The position numbers were made by a program, and so were the translations under genes. From assembly GCA_022885665.1 (NCBI GenBank), contig JAGQDJ010000007.1, positions 434,001-498,000 of the forward strand: DNA of 64,000 nucleotides, given 5' to 3'. The DNA is from Triops longicaudatus (taxonomy: Eukaryota; Arthropoda; Branchiopoda; Notostraca; Triopsidae). Below are positions 13,248 to 26,508 of this stretch, in pieces; position 1 is the stretch's first letter, and each line of letters begins with the position of its first letter. The notes under the pieces were generated by a model that made no database searches, was not told the origin of the DNA, and saw only the letters and a program-made list of their open reading frames with translations.

Positions 13248-16200
13248 TTATTTGTTTTCAGTGACTTTCACCTCCACTGTGACCTTCTCTGCTTCCTTTA
13301 CGTTTTTAGGTTTGGCATCGGCAACACGACCAGGTGTATCTTCGACAGGAACTGAAACCGCTGTTGCATCTCGGGTTACTGGCTCAAGTTTTGTTTTAAT
13401 ATCAACGTGAAAGGGGGGAATGTCTTCTGCCTCTCTATTAGCGAAGCCAAATCCTTCGCCTTCTTCACCCACTGTCTGAATTACCACAGGACTGGCGTTT
13501 AAGATATGCCCCGGGAAAATGTTTTCTTCGAATTTGTGGAACGCTCTATCTGCTTCTTTGCCCGAGCGTGGAGAACCTTCGCGATCTTGAGTTTCTTCTT
13601 CATTTGGAATCAAGGCTTTGATATCTTCAATCTTATGTTCGATATTTTCAATGTCATGTTCACCAATTAAATCGTCTTTCACGGCCGTTACCAAAGAGCT
13701 TTCCCGATCTTGAATTTCTTCGTTAGTTTCTTCCGGAATTAAGGCTCTGAGTTCCTCAATCTTATGTTCCAGATCTTCAACGTCTACGTCACCAACTAAA
13801 TCGTCCTTTAAGACCTCATCCAAGGCCTCCATATTTTCAATTTCCGCTTCTACCTCCTCCAGCTTCTCAAATATCTCTTCCCTCTTCTCTTCAATATCTT
13901 CGTCAGTCTTCAATTCTTCTTTCGTATCAAGTACCTCTCCTTGCCCAAGAACTTCTTCGGACAAATCTTCTTTTCCTACTCTTAAATCTTCAATACGCGC
14001 ATTCAAGTTTTCAATTTCCGCGTTTACGTCTTCCGTCCCCGTTTGAGGAATTTCATGGGCTTCATCTATCGCTTCACTTTCCACTTCTCCCAGGTTCCCT
14101 ATATCAACTTTTGTCTCTAATACACCCAAGTCTTTGGCTTTTAGCTCCTTTTCCACTTTTCGTGCTTCAATAACGCCTTTTAGCTCTGCCATGGCGACCT
14201 CAACTGGCAAATCTTCAATATCGTGCTGCGTCAACTTTACGTTTTCGAACGGCCCACTAACCAATTCCACTTCTACGTCTCCACCCCCCATCAACCTTTC
14301 GTCTAAGTCTTCTGTTACCACTGGCGGATACTTTTCGATGCCCTTATCAACGACCTCGGCACCATCAGTAACCCCTACAGCCAATTCACCACTATACCCT
14401 TCCCCTCTTTTCAAACTCTTCACAACGTCTTCGCCATTTTTCGCATTAACTAACCTCACGACAAATTTCTCTTCATCCAGCTTTTCGCCAACTCCAACTG
14501 TGACTTCTAGGCCCTCCCACGCCGCAAAGGCTTCTACTGCCTCTGGATTCCAATCTTCATCCTCTCGTTGGAGCGTCGCTTCAATGGCCAACGGCGGTAT
14601 GGACGTAAAGTGGCCTGGTAAAGCGCGAAGCGATGCGGGGGCCAATTCTTCCGCATTACCATAATCCAGAAACTTCACGAACGCGGTCGGCGTGTCCTCT
14701 GTCGCAGCTCGTAATACCAAAACGCGGTACCACGCCAGGTCGACACTGTACTGCGCTACGCAGAGCGTACCAGCTTCCGGTATTGTGTGTGGTAAGTGGG
14801 GCCCTTCTTTTGCAAGATCGTCTGCCATGGCTTGAAAACTTTCATGTGGGTATTGGACAAAGAATCTATTAGGGCTTTCGACAAATCCCACAAACGCTGA
14901 CACGATTTTTTGTCCAGGATGAACGACTAATGCTGGCAAATCAGCTACTCCAAAAGTTTTCAGTGAGGCGTGGCCTTCATCCAACAGAACGTCAACAACA
15001 TTGATGGTTTCTGCTAACAATGCGACGACGGGTTTTACACCTTCGTTGTTGGGCGACGCTAGCAGCGCGTGGCAGACCACAGCGCCTCCACCAAGTAGTT
15101 CGACCAAGCGTTGCGTCCCTCCTTCCGTCCAGGATTCGACAAACGGTTGCAAAAGGTCGGATAAAGTGCAGGCGATGCTGAAGGGAGGCGGGGCTTGGAG
15201 TTCTGCAGAAATGGGACGTAAGTCGGTAAGAGGGATTGGTTGTGTGTCGCCATAATCGACGAAATGAACACGGGCGCTAAGCTGGTCTTCACTAGTGGAA
15301 AGAATCTTCACACGGTACCAGGAGCCATCTTCTGGATGTTTTCCAGCTACTAGGAACTGAGTATGAGCTTCGGTGAAGAGGTTAGGACTAGTTTCACAAT
15401 ATTCGTTCAATGATTCGCGTAAAGCAATTAGAGCGTCTTGGTCAGCTTGGCTTTGGACATAAAAGAGAGCGGGCGAGACAATGTGGGAGACGTAAACCGG
15501 GACGAAGCAAGAATCCACCACCTTTGGTGACTCAGTTGGTATAGCTGGTATAGCGAAACCCTTTTCGCACAACAACTGCTCCAAAGAATTCTGATTATTC
15601 TGCAGGTCAACAATGAATTTTCCCTTTCGTTCGTCAATCCAGGTACAATTCCACACACCCTCTGCGAGAGATTTTTCTGCGTCGCTCGCAGCTTCAGTGA
15701 CGGGAAGAACGTGACGTAGAGCGCACGCCAAAGTCTAAACAAAGCCAAAAACACTTTATTAATTTAAAAGCTACAAAATCACATATTACACATTAAGCCT
15801 GGGGAAAAAAATACTCTAGTACGTATATTTTTAAAGTTTCAAAATCATGTATGTTAATTTATTCTCGTTTTTGCTCATATTGGGTTCTAATGTAAATTCA
15901 TGCCTCGAAACATGACTTTAAAGCGGTAATCATACAAATCTTAATCAGCTAACGCACTTATGGTGACACCGACAAAAGAACGCATTTTGCCAAAAAATAG
16001 CTAAACATAAAAATAAAGACATTTCATCCGAAATTAAATCACGTGATCACGTGACTAAATTCGAAACTAAATCTCTCCTTATCCTTAGAAGTGATACTGG
16101 TATTGTTTTAGAAAGAGCTTGACCTTCAATTTCTTTGTGAATAGAAGTGCCAACAATAGGCGCAGGCCTACGATTAATTTTATTTAATAAAAAAAGAGAA

Positions 16201-19200
16201 AAAGTCAGATTCTGTACGGACAAGCGATTCAGGTTCTCGTGAGATTGTTTACTATCTGTTCGGCATACACGCGAAAGTACAGCTACTGATCTGCACTGTT
16301 TTTGTACTATTGCATTTGTTTATCTTACTTGTTGGGGTGGTTCTAAAAATTGGGGCAAAATCCGTTTAACATCTTTCCTTTGGCACACCGCCACATTGCC
16401 ATAGTCGACAAATAAAACTTCAGGATTCTGGCCTTCTTCCTCCCCTTTCTTGATCACAGCTCTGTAAAACGCCTGATCTTCAGTAAATTTCGCTACTACG
16501 GGGCGTCCCACGGCTATCTCGGTCTCCACCAGCTCCTCTTCGTCCAATCCCATATAGAACTCCTCCAGCGGTACCATTACTTCTTCCTCAAACGCTTCCG
16601 AGCTCGCTGGTGAAAGGAACATCTGCTGCGCGTTATCGTACCAAGCTACTGCGACTTTGGTCGTTTCTCCCATCTGCGGCACGTGCCATTTTCCGAACTC
16701 GGCAGCACTGGGAGGTGGTACGCCTACCGTCCCTGGCATTCCAAACGCTTCATTGATTACGGCTTCTGAGTTCCTCAAGCGAACGCCTACCCCGCCTTGA
16801 TCCAGGTGCCTAATGAATTTCGCGTTCAAGCTCCGCCCCAGGGCCATTTCTTCGAACTTGGCTTTTTCGTCATCCGTTTTCGTTAATTGCACCCCAATAA
16901 GGCCACATTTGTAGGCTTGGGGCGGGAGTTGGTTAAACTTCCCTTCTAACCACTTCAAATCCCGCAAAGGCGTGGTCTGGATGTTGCCATAGTCGACGAA
17001 TAAAATTTCTCCTTTTTCCATATCGACTCCAGTTATCAATCCGCGGTACCAGGCGCCGTCTTCCAAGTATTTGCACGCACAAAGCATGCCCACTTTCGCG
17101 TTCCTCAAATCTTTGGCTCGGTCGGACGACTCGCCGTAAAAATTGGCCAAATCTGCCATCAAAGCATCTAACTGCGGAATGGCGTCGCATATCTGAACAT
17201 AAAACTCCGTGAGATGAGACACATAGACAACTTCAACGCGTTTCGTTTGACCAATGACGGTTTCTTGAGGCTTGTACTCTACACGAGGTGCCGGACGATC
17301 CCGATAGCCACCCCTCCCACCTCTTTCTCCACCTCGCCCGCTTCTTTCTCCGCTCCGTCTGCCTCTTTCCCCTCCCGATGCACCTCTCTCTTCGCGATCT
17401 CTGCCCCTTCTCCCACCTCTCTCGCCGCGCTCTTGTCTTGATTGCCCCCAAGGATTACTATTACTGGTGCTTTCGACGGTATCAGTGATGGTGATTAAGT
17501 CCGGTGGATTTTCTTGAGTATTCCGGCTGCTGGTAGTGGGTTCTGCATGAGGCTTGGAAGCTGATAAAGTGGGCTGTAACCATGCATCTTGCTGAGCCAG
17601 CGTTGGGAGATTGCGGCCCGTTCCACGGCTCATACTTTGTCCTTCTTCCTCTGCGGAAGTAGACCAGTTGTGCGAAGAAGCTGAAGCAGTGACACCACAA
17701 TTGCTGAATCCGTTGGAAGTACGAATTCCGGTGTTTCCTGCGCGGAAAAATCGTAAGTTATGAAACCGAAGCGAATTTTAACTATTTAATTAGTTTAATT
17801 AGATATAGATAATATTCAAAACCCAATTTGAAAGAACTTAGAAAAAACAAGCTAAGAAATGGGAATATTATAAATTTAAGTACGCATAAACTGGTATAAA
17901 ATTATACGTTTCACAAAACTGGCCCGTATACTGTATCAACGGCAAATTGGCCCAAACTAGGATTTTACCTGAGATGCATCGATTTAAGAGAGCGTTGCAT
18001 GATTTGGGTGTTGGCATTACGAGGTAATAGGATCCTTTGGCTCTCAAAATCTGTATTTCCACCGAAGTATCAGCCAAACTGCTCCACAGGGCGGGATCTA
18101 AATTGGGGGCGACGTTAACCTCGCACGGAATGCCGAATTGTGGTAATGTCCATTTCTTCAAACTCGCCAACGGGCACAAGACTGCTCTTCGATTGACTTT
18201 CACTCGATTACCATAATCCACGAACAATACTTGGACTTCACTAACCAGCTCGTTCAAGACCTGCAGGGAAAAAGTTAACGAATAAGGTGAAAATGTATAA
18301 TAAAAATAAATTAATAAATATGAAACAAAAACCATCAACAACAAAAATAGTTTATACAAAACGTAAGTAATAAAAATGGTAGGGTGCACGAGTAGTTCAG
18401 ATAAGTCGACGAAAGCAGCAAGGATCTTACTTTCACTCGATAAAATGCTTCGTCTTCGTCCCATTTGACTACCGCATAATCGTTGATGTGTGAACATACA
18501 TCCGCGTACAGTAATGGTGCTTTCACCTTCCTATAAACGGTCAGCAGTTCTAGCTGTAAGGCATCCAAAAGTTCCGTAGGTAACTTCTCCAACTGCGCAA
18601 AGAAGAATCCCGGTTCGCCCAGAGCCGAAACATACGTTCGCTCTATCTCCTGCAATTCCGGCATAGGCACCGGCGTTTTCGTCACCGAACAGACGTTCCC
18701 ACTCGCTTTATCCAAAATCTGCTGATTCAAACTCGCTCCAGTCTCTGGATCACTCATTTCTATCTCTCTCTTTCCATTACTCAGCTTTTTAACCGTAGCT
18801 TGGCATGGAAACCCCGTCTCTAGCAACGTTACGTACTCGTTTCGGACTTCCTCTGGAATTTTCGCATTTTCCAACCCTACCAATGAGCAAAGTAAGGCTT
18901 GGGCGGGCATCAAGTTGAGCAAATGCGCGCTTAAGGCTTTGATCGCGCAGGGATCGATCTCGGCCACGTTGCCATAGTCGACAAACTGTACTTTGACACG
19001 TGGAGCAGACACAGTGGTAACATCTACTATGATACCGCGATACCACTGCTCATCATCGGGAAATAAGGCCAAACACGGCGTGCCGGGGCATTGGAAGACG
19101 TCGCTCATAGGCTGGAGACTGCGCAATGTATTGGGCGAATTGACTAGCTTCTGCAAAATGTTCAAATCTTCTTCGTAGGTCTTTAACTGGACGTAAAAGT

Positions 19201-20578
19201 GGTCCAGAACCTCAACATAGCACACGGTCACCGACTCGGTGGTGCCCACAGGCCACTCGAGCATAGGGAATGCCCCCACAGGTTTTGATGGCAAGACAGG
19301 GGGCAGTGCTTCGTGCAACAGGTCGATAATGGACTTGTCTCCGTCGTAAAGTTCCACAATATGGTTTCGGTCCCGTGACTTGAGCCGGCACTTGAGCAGT
19401 TTGTTCGAAATTAAAGATTCGAACTTTGTAGTGAGTTCGGGTTTGTTCTCCAAGTTTTCAAAACCGTGCAAGGAACAGCGGATAGCGCAGACAGGCGTGT
19501 CCATCATCTCCGGGAAACTTTGGTACAAATTTTCCATGGTAACAAATTCCTTGTTGCCGTAATCAACATAATACACTTGGCTACCTCCCTGCATTGGGTT
19601 TGTAATAAGCCCACGGTATAACTGGCCATCTTCAGAAAAACGCGCGATGCAATGCGTCCCGCGTTCGACCGGTCCCACAAGAGGACGGAGTGCCCCTCGT
19701 GTCATAAGCACACGCAGACGTTCCAGCTGCGGTTCCGCGTCCCGATCTTGAATAATGAACTTGGCAGGGCCTTGTTCCACCATTGTGACGTAGACGTAGT
19801 GATCGACCTGAAAACGCAGTTCGCCCGAGACGTAAAAAGTTCTTCCGGCGGGTGTAGGGGCGTGGTCAACCACTGTAGGGGGCGGGGTATTGTACGTGAC
19901 GGGGGGCTTCAAGGCCAGATTTGAAGGCGGGTAATATTGGTTCCCGGCGTAAGAAGGCGCTGCAACGGCACTCGGGTTGGTCGGTAGTCCCCAGTTGACT
20001 TCGATCAAGTTTTGGACGAAAAGTTCGCCACTCGAGAGCAGCACACGCATGATGGTAGCGTTGGTACCGGGACAGGGGCCTAAGTTTTGAGCCGGTACCG
20101 TATGACCGACTAATGATTCGGAAACGTAGTTCAAGGCGTCTTCTTGCCAGCCACCAGGGGGCGGAGCGATTTCGGCGAGGATGCATTTCACCGCTAGAGG
20201 AGTAAGTTTAGTAAGGGTGTCGGCATTGGGACCTAACGCGTCCACGGAACGAATTTTATCCAATGGAATGAGTTCTGTGTTGCCGTAGTCAATGCAGAAG
20301 GCGAGGACAAAACCCTTGTAGACTTCGTCCAAGGAGAGAAGCTGTGCGCGGCACCAACCGTGAGCGGAGGAACGAACGCACCAGATGCTCTGAAGATCGA
20401 GTTGTCGAGGATTGATGGGAGGAGAGCTGTCGAGCCCGTGGCCACAGTCTCCGCGAAAGAGATTTTCCAAGCTAACGGCGTACTTTGGATTCTTTTGGAC
20501 CCAAAATGTAATATACGGCTCTAAACAGGCGCGGGGTGATTTGTCCACGTGGGAAACGAAGACACTGTCTGTACTCAT
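13248..20578 (-). CDS. Multi-Tudor-domain germline protein (eight Tudor domains)
   Basis: Proteins of this type bind symmetrically dimethylated arginines on Piwi proteins and organise germ granules in the piRNA pathway. Four exons are inferred: 20578-18431, 18260-17969, 17737-16329 and 15734-13248, about 2111 residues. Eight copies of the aromatic-cage loop (F/Y-V/I-D-Y-G-N/D) lie near residues 97, 339, 534, 731, 1062, 1259, 1443 and 1640, each within an extended Tudor domain carrying a W/F-Y/C-R-surface strand such as EDGAWYRGLI. Between domains 4 and 5 (about 905-970) is an Arg/Gly-rich stretch (ERGGRGGYRDR), which could itself be methylated. The last 350 residues are highly acidic and predicted coiled-coil, with near-repeats such as DLEHKIEELRALIP and NIEHKIEDIKALIP. 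It resembles Drosophila Tudor and vertebrate TDRD6, but orthology needs a tree, so no symbol is given. Confidence 0.93.
15735..16328 (-). other. Tudor gene intron 3 (594 bases)
   Basis: AT-rich intron between the sixth and seventh Tudor domains. The flanking exons end LEPPQQ and start TLACALRHVLP, which reads through in phase 0. Nothing else is recognised in it. Confidence 0.6.
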
Positions 20579-22035
20579 TGTTGCTCTCTGTGAAATAGAA
20601 CAGTAATGTTTAGAAAATCCAGGTTTTAAATGCTGAACAAGTGATACACGTTCAAGACAAAGGGAAATGCGTGCGATTAAAATTTAGAACGAGCTATTAA
20701 AAAACAATCAGACAATTAACGAATTGGGGAAATAATTTCTTTAAAGGAGTCATAGTTCAGGCTTGTGATTAGACTTAATGCCGGTCCAGCATTGGCACAA
20801 ACATTCTAATTTGAACGTGAAATAGTTCAATATTAGTTTTACGCGTAAATTCAACAGCTAGAGTAGGGTACTGCGTCTCAAATATCTGTGGCGTTTTGGA
20901 AGATCCCAAGGAGAATAGCAACGTTTGAAAGACAGATTTGGACTATACGGAGAATAGCACACACAATAGAAGGTTTAGCTGTGGAGGAATAAGGTCACGT
21001 GAACTCGAGGTTATCTTTTCAGACGGCGAGGTCAGATAAGCTTGGGGGTTTATTTATTGGCCATTCTAATGCTGAAACCTCTTTTCGTCGAAAAAAGAGC
21101 TTCGGCAGGGAAGAGAATATGAGTAACTTATTTCTGTTCAACAACCTTGACAGTTTTTCGAATAACTTACCAGAATATTATTTGAGGATACGCTGTTAAC
21201 GCATGACGATGGAAAAATAGAGTGGAAATTCTAAAGGAAATATGCTGTCAGGTGCACATCGGACGCTTTTGTAAAATCTCACATGTAAACAAATATTGCC
21301 TGCTTCCTGTTTGATGCAACGTTGTCCATACCATGCAAAATAAAGGTTGTCCATACCAAACAGATCACTGCATACTTTAGTTTCCGAGCCTGAAATGCCT
21401 TTTCAATCCTTAGAAGTTATTAGGGTTAGCTAAGACGTATGGAGTTACGCAATTTTAAAGTGGTGTTTAGTTAACACACAGTTTTTAGAATTTACTTCCA
21501 TGATACAGCATTGCAAATAAGACCCGATGTAAATTGCAAAGACTTTCTTGACTTTGCGTCATAATACTGAAACCATCTTATGCTCTAAGCAGTAGAATTG
21601 AAATACCGCGCAAAATATTTTAAAAAGTTAGACGATTTTCAAAGAACTATGGTGGTATTTCATTCAGATTCTGACGAAAGCAGTAGCAGATGACAAGATA
21701 TTTATTTTTCTAAAAATGAATAACTCTACCTGTAACATTGCTGAACCAGCAGGATGGAAGCAAACACTATAAACATTAATACCTTAGTGAAAATTAAGAA
21801 AAACTAAATGCTATGTGCATGCATGAAAACTAAGTTTTGATATCTGATCTGTTGTAGAGCGCGAATTTTTCTGTATTTTTCCGCCTCACTGCAAGACCCA
21901 GCTTCGCAATTCGTTCAGCTATTTCGTTAAAACTATTGACACAAAGTGCCACTAGTCGCGCATGATCAAACGCAAGACTAGATTTCTTTGGCCACACCGT
22001 AAAAAAAAAAAAAAAAAAAAAACCTCTTAAAATCG
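20579..22035. other. Spacer with Tudor gene promoter and AHI1 3' region
   Basis: No coding exon is recognised. The Tudor gene promoter should lie just above 20579, and the AHI1 3' untranslated region just below 22036. A run of about 21 A lies at 22001-22022, immediately past the AHI1 stop region. The small open frames in this stretch show no family resemblance. Confidence 0.5.
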
Positions 22036-25000
22036 TTAGCAACTTTCATCAGCATCCCAGTCCTCATCCCTTTTCGGTATAATTGATAATTTTTGGCTCG
22101 CACAATTTTCGTGAACATCAGCATGCACCGTTAACACGCGTGACAAAGGCGACGACGTCTCCGCAATTGCTGGATTAATTTCCATGTTCGGACTTTTGCT
22201 GCCCGCCGAACGACTCGAATCGAGTCCGATTCTACCACGATAAGAGGAGCGAGAAGTCATGTTAGACATAGATTGTTGTTCCCATTCCAAAACCACATCC
22301 AGCTTCGCAAAAATTCGCTCCAATTTCTGCAAAGCCGCCGGCGAGGATCGTGCCGGGTGAATCTGGGCCAATTTAGACCGACTTTCTGGATAGTTATCTT
22401 CCAACATGAATTTCTCTTTGATGGAGTGACTCGGTGAGGGCTTTTCACCTACGGCAAGTACTGTTGTGGGTACCACCACAATGCCAGGCGTTTGTTGGCT
22501 GTTTTTGTCGAAGTCATAAATTAAAATTTGCTCCAAGGTTGCGACGGCTAGAATGTGATCCAATGGATGATAATCGACTGCTGTGACCGGTACAGAATTC
22601 TTTATCGAGATCATAGCTGCTAACGTGCCGGAAGTCAGGTTCCACATACGAACAACTCCATCTTCATCCCCAGCAATGATGAAACTGCCACATGGCGTTA
22701 CTGCCCCTCCTAATCGGTATCTAAAAAATTGCAAGTCATTATTTGCAAGCTCTCATTTCTTACTTTTCCTAAGTTTATGGAACTTCAAATTCGTATTTCA
22801 AGCGATTTTTCTTAAATCACTTGGCAATTAAATATCCTTCACACCAGGACGTAATCTTTTGAATTATTTTTGTACACAGAAAAGCTTAACGTGTATCAGA
22901 ATTGGTTACGCTTTAAGGCAGAAATTACTTCGTGTTTTCAATTTCGCTGATTACGTTCAAAACCAGACCGGTTCTAATGTCCACCACGCGTATTTTGCTG
23001 TCTTTGGTTCGCACAATTAGACTACGCTCACGAGAATCGGCACACAAACTCGTAACGACGGCATTTCTGACATCCAAGGTTTCCATACTTCTAAAAACAA
23101 AAGACGAAATACAGCTAAATTCAGCAAAACGTGACAGCGTATTTCATTTTTACGATAAATTCTGAGGTAAGGTGTCGAGCCAAAGGACCTCGGCCTGTGT
23201 CTCAGATTGTATTGATTTCATTCAATATGACGACTTTTTTAACTTTTTTGTTTGATTCATTTTTAACGGAACTGAAGTTCAAAATATTTTAATTTTAACT
23301 TAATTTGGTCTAACTTTGATTTGTGCTTTTTTATAAGTTACAAATTTGCAAGCGCTCTGAAATTATAAAAGCAGCCTTACTTGTCACATGTAAGGCCACA
23401 GTCACCTTTCTCGTGGCGAATTTTCCATAATTTAACTTCGCCTTGACAATCACCCGTAATGACTAGCTGATCTGTTTTACAAACACACAGTGCGTTTATG
23501 GGACTGACGTGTTCCAGGTACGTTGCAATCAGCTAAATAAAAATAAACGTTTAGACCAAATTTTCATCAAATTTGTTATTTTTACTTTAGCTGACTCGCC
23601 GTCACCAGCTGACCAGACTCGCAGTGCAAAATCGTAACATCCTGTGATTACGAAACCGCGTGATATGAATCTACATGCATAAACGTAAGCCGGATGTGTC
23701 AATACCTAAAAATATTTTTTTTCAAACTTAAACGCAATGCGAATCAATCAATGAATGTTATCAATCTCTATAGGGAACTTAATCTGTGATATGTACCTGA
23801 CTGGAGTCACCTTCCCACAAACGCACCGTATCATCCGCGCCGGCGGAAAGGAGTACAGACTCGTACCAATCCATATCGTACACATGTCCCAAATGACCTT
23901 CCAAGTATATTGTTTCTTCTGTTAATACCTAAAAAAATTAATAGGGCAAATAACGCTAAGATATGAAGTTGAAGAAATCTGTTTACGTGAAAGATGGCAA
24001 TCTTGCCTCCAATAATACCGCACGCTAACTTGAGTCCATCAGGACTGAACTTCACTATCAGAGCGCCAATCTCTGTTTCCAGAACAGTTTTCTTCCGTGA
24101 TGGCACTTTGCAACTTTGTCCTGGGAGCCGTCGCCATTTTACTGGACTCGGAGGCAGCGAAAATGTTTGGTTGAGAGATTTTGTGTTATGGGTAGAAGGA
24201 GAAGACAAATTTCCAGGGTGAGAGGATGACAGACCGGGTGAACTGAACTCACATTTCCTCACGCTTTTGACGGTTACGAAGAGTGTGGACGCTATCTGCT
24301 GCCTTTGTCCGCTCTTCCACCAAATGTAAGCCTTAAAAGCATTGAAATACGTAAAACTCGAGCATTAAGAGCGAAAAGAAACAAATTACTTCTAAATTCT
24401 TTGGTCTAGTAAATTTTCTGCGAGAAGTATGGAAGAGTTGAACCCTCACTTTCTTCCCAATCAGCTCTCGAGTTTTGGTTCGACTTCTCTCAAATTTTAA
24501 GAAGCCCCAGGCAACTTTTTTGGCATTTTCGTTAAAGACGGCCGCGTTAGGCAAGTCTACCACTTCGAATAAGATCAAAATCGAAGATTCCAATATTAGC
24601 TGCGATGAGGCATCGAAGGAAAGCAATTCTTCCCAAATTGGCTGGAAGCTTTTATTAGCTTTGACGTCAAAGGCGAGCGTACGAAGACAACTCTTTGACT
24701 CGGAGCACTCGTCAATTAAATAGTCACCGGTTTCCAGGTTGACGACATGGACTAATACGGCAGGATGGAGAACTAACGAGTCCTTGACAATTAAAGGATC
24801 GCTCAAGCGATGGATTACGACTCCTAATTGTTCAGTGCTAACTGGTGACCTGGGATTGACGATCATTTCCAGTTTGTCTTGTTCATCTGCTTCTTCGTCG
24901 TTGTCATCGTCTTCAGTGTCACGCAATTCGTGAACGGGACTAATGTTCGACGTTCGATTGGACCTCAGAGAACTTGACGGACTCGGCGACTTTTCTTCCA

Positions 25001-25379
25001 CTGAATCATACATGGATGAAGAAGGTTTAAGAGTAAGTTTGCGTGGCGTCGGAATGGGCGCTCTGTGCATAAAAAAGGTTTAAGTAAGGGCACGTTAAAT
25101 TTGAAAGAAAAAAGACATAAAAATTTACTTGGCTTGAGTTTCGTCATCGATCCACATTTGACTATTTTCTTTACGCGGAGTACCTTCCTTACTGCCAGCA
25201 TTTGTTCGCGTTTTCGGAACACGCAGTTGTTGCTGACGGCAACGAATGGGCGATTCGTAAATTGGCTTGCTAAAGACATTATCGTGTAGTGATGCCTCAC
25301 TTTGAAGGGATTTTTGACTTCCTTGACTTAAGGACGCTGCACGTATTTGGAAATCCATCAAAACGACGGCATTTATCAT
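22036..25379 (-). CDS. AHI1: Jouberin (AHI1), ciliary transition-zone WD40 protein, SH3-less
   Basis: AHI1 is a Joubert-syndrome protein acting at the basal body and ciliary transition zone. Eight coding exons are inferred: 25379-25129, 25062-24390, 24331-23987, 23928-23797, 23705-23586, 23532-23381, 23090-22929 and 22720-22036, 839 residues. The first 175 residues are Ser/acid-rich. A C2-like region follows (about 180-310; VLHPAVLVHVVNLETGDY, KKVAWGFLKFERSRTKTREL, YIWWKSG). Then comes the family block VKWRRLPGQSCKVPSRK and WD40 repeats, with VRLWEGDSSQ, ALRVWSAGDG, VKLWKIR and VRMWNLTSGT. Human AHI1 carries a C-terminal SH3 domain; here the protein ends shortly after the WD40 domain with KRDEDWDADESC and no SH3 is seen. 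An upstream non-coding exon (25524-25464) spliced over 25463-25398 to 25397 is plausible, because a strong GTAAGT and CAG pair flank it. The start at 25379 has an upstream in-frame stop. Confidence 0.93.
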
Positions 25380-25397
25380 GCACTCTAGTTTTTAGTA

Positions 25398-26508
25398 CTG
25401 TAAATACAAAGTAGTAGTTACTCCGTGGGGTTAAGAAAAAAATACAAAGTTGGGGACACTTACACGTCACAGACGATGTCTTATGACGGTCAGTGCAGGG
25501 ATGCTCCGACGGATCTAAATTCATGAGAGTAGAAGTGATTTCTCAAACTTTCGGGAAGCACACAAGAAAAGCGAGCCAGCCGGCTATCAACAAAGCAACG
25601 TGCTATAGCAACAGCCAATCAGGAAGGAGTATTTCTTAATGCGGGAATTACAAAGTGGGGTGTATCCTACACTGTTCTGGAACTGGTCATTTCTCGTACT
25701 TTTTTTTCACTAGGCTTACCTAAGACATGAAAAATGGAGACCATATTCAAACTACTTACATCTTTTAAATTTTTATGCAATTAAATATATACTTAACTTC
25801 GAAACCATCAAATCGTACAGTGAAACCAAAATAGAGTGATAATAGCTACCGGAGAATAAATCCCCTTCCGGTCTTGTCAAGATAAGGTCCTATTTGTGTC
25901 CCATCGAAAGGTTGCAAATGATACTCCTCAAGTTTGGTGTACTACAAATATTAGACAGACATCTCAGCCAGGGATAAAGCACTGCTATTTGTCTTGTAGA
26001 GGCTACTCAACACTGATTACTTCAAGACGTCCCCTTGTTATGTCACACTAAGGTTTTGCGTTATACTTTAGGCTTCATAAAATTCTCAAATCTTAACATT
26101 GGACCGGTGGGTTTGCGAATTCATAACAAAATATGGTTAGACAAAAGTACACGTGTCACATTAAAAAACTCACAGGTTATAATTTTAGAAACCATAGATG
26201 TCATAGTAATTCGGGAACTCTTTTTCTTACTTACAAAGATTTTTATTTACACAAAGTGAGACTTTTGTTGGTAAGCATCGTTTCAAACGAAGAACGGACA
26301 CAAAAATAAAAAATAGTCTGGGATAGGTAGTTAAACTTGGATATTTCATCAGACTTCTTTCCCATCACGTCGAATTCGCTGAGTTCATTTTGACCATTAC
26401 TCCATTGCTAGTCGATCGGAAAACAAAGTTGATAAACTGCCCAGCTGCTTCAAGGCACTGATCCTTTTTAATTCATAAAATAAATGCCAGTTGTCGGCTT
26501 TAAAAATT
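25398..26508. other. AHI1 5' region and RAD54B 3' region
   Basis: The upper part of this stretch carries a probable non-coding first exon of AHI1 (25464 upward) with a short ATG-initiated upstream frame starting at 25524 that does not join the main frame. The lower part precedes the RAD54B stop at 26509. The minus-strand motif attta/aataaa-like sequence near 26470-26480 (cataaaataaatgcc on the plus strand) could belong to either side. No further gene is recognised. Confidence 0.45.

Noticed and set aside
14134..14664. 176-residue plus-strand frame
   Set aside because: Antisense shadow of the large Tudor-gene exon; composition is the mirror of its acidic sequence.
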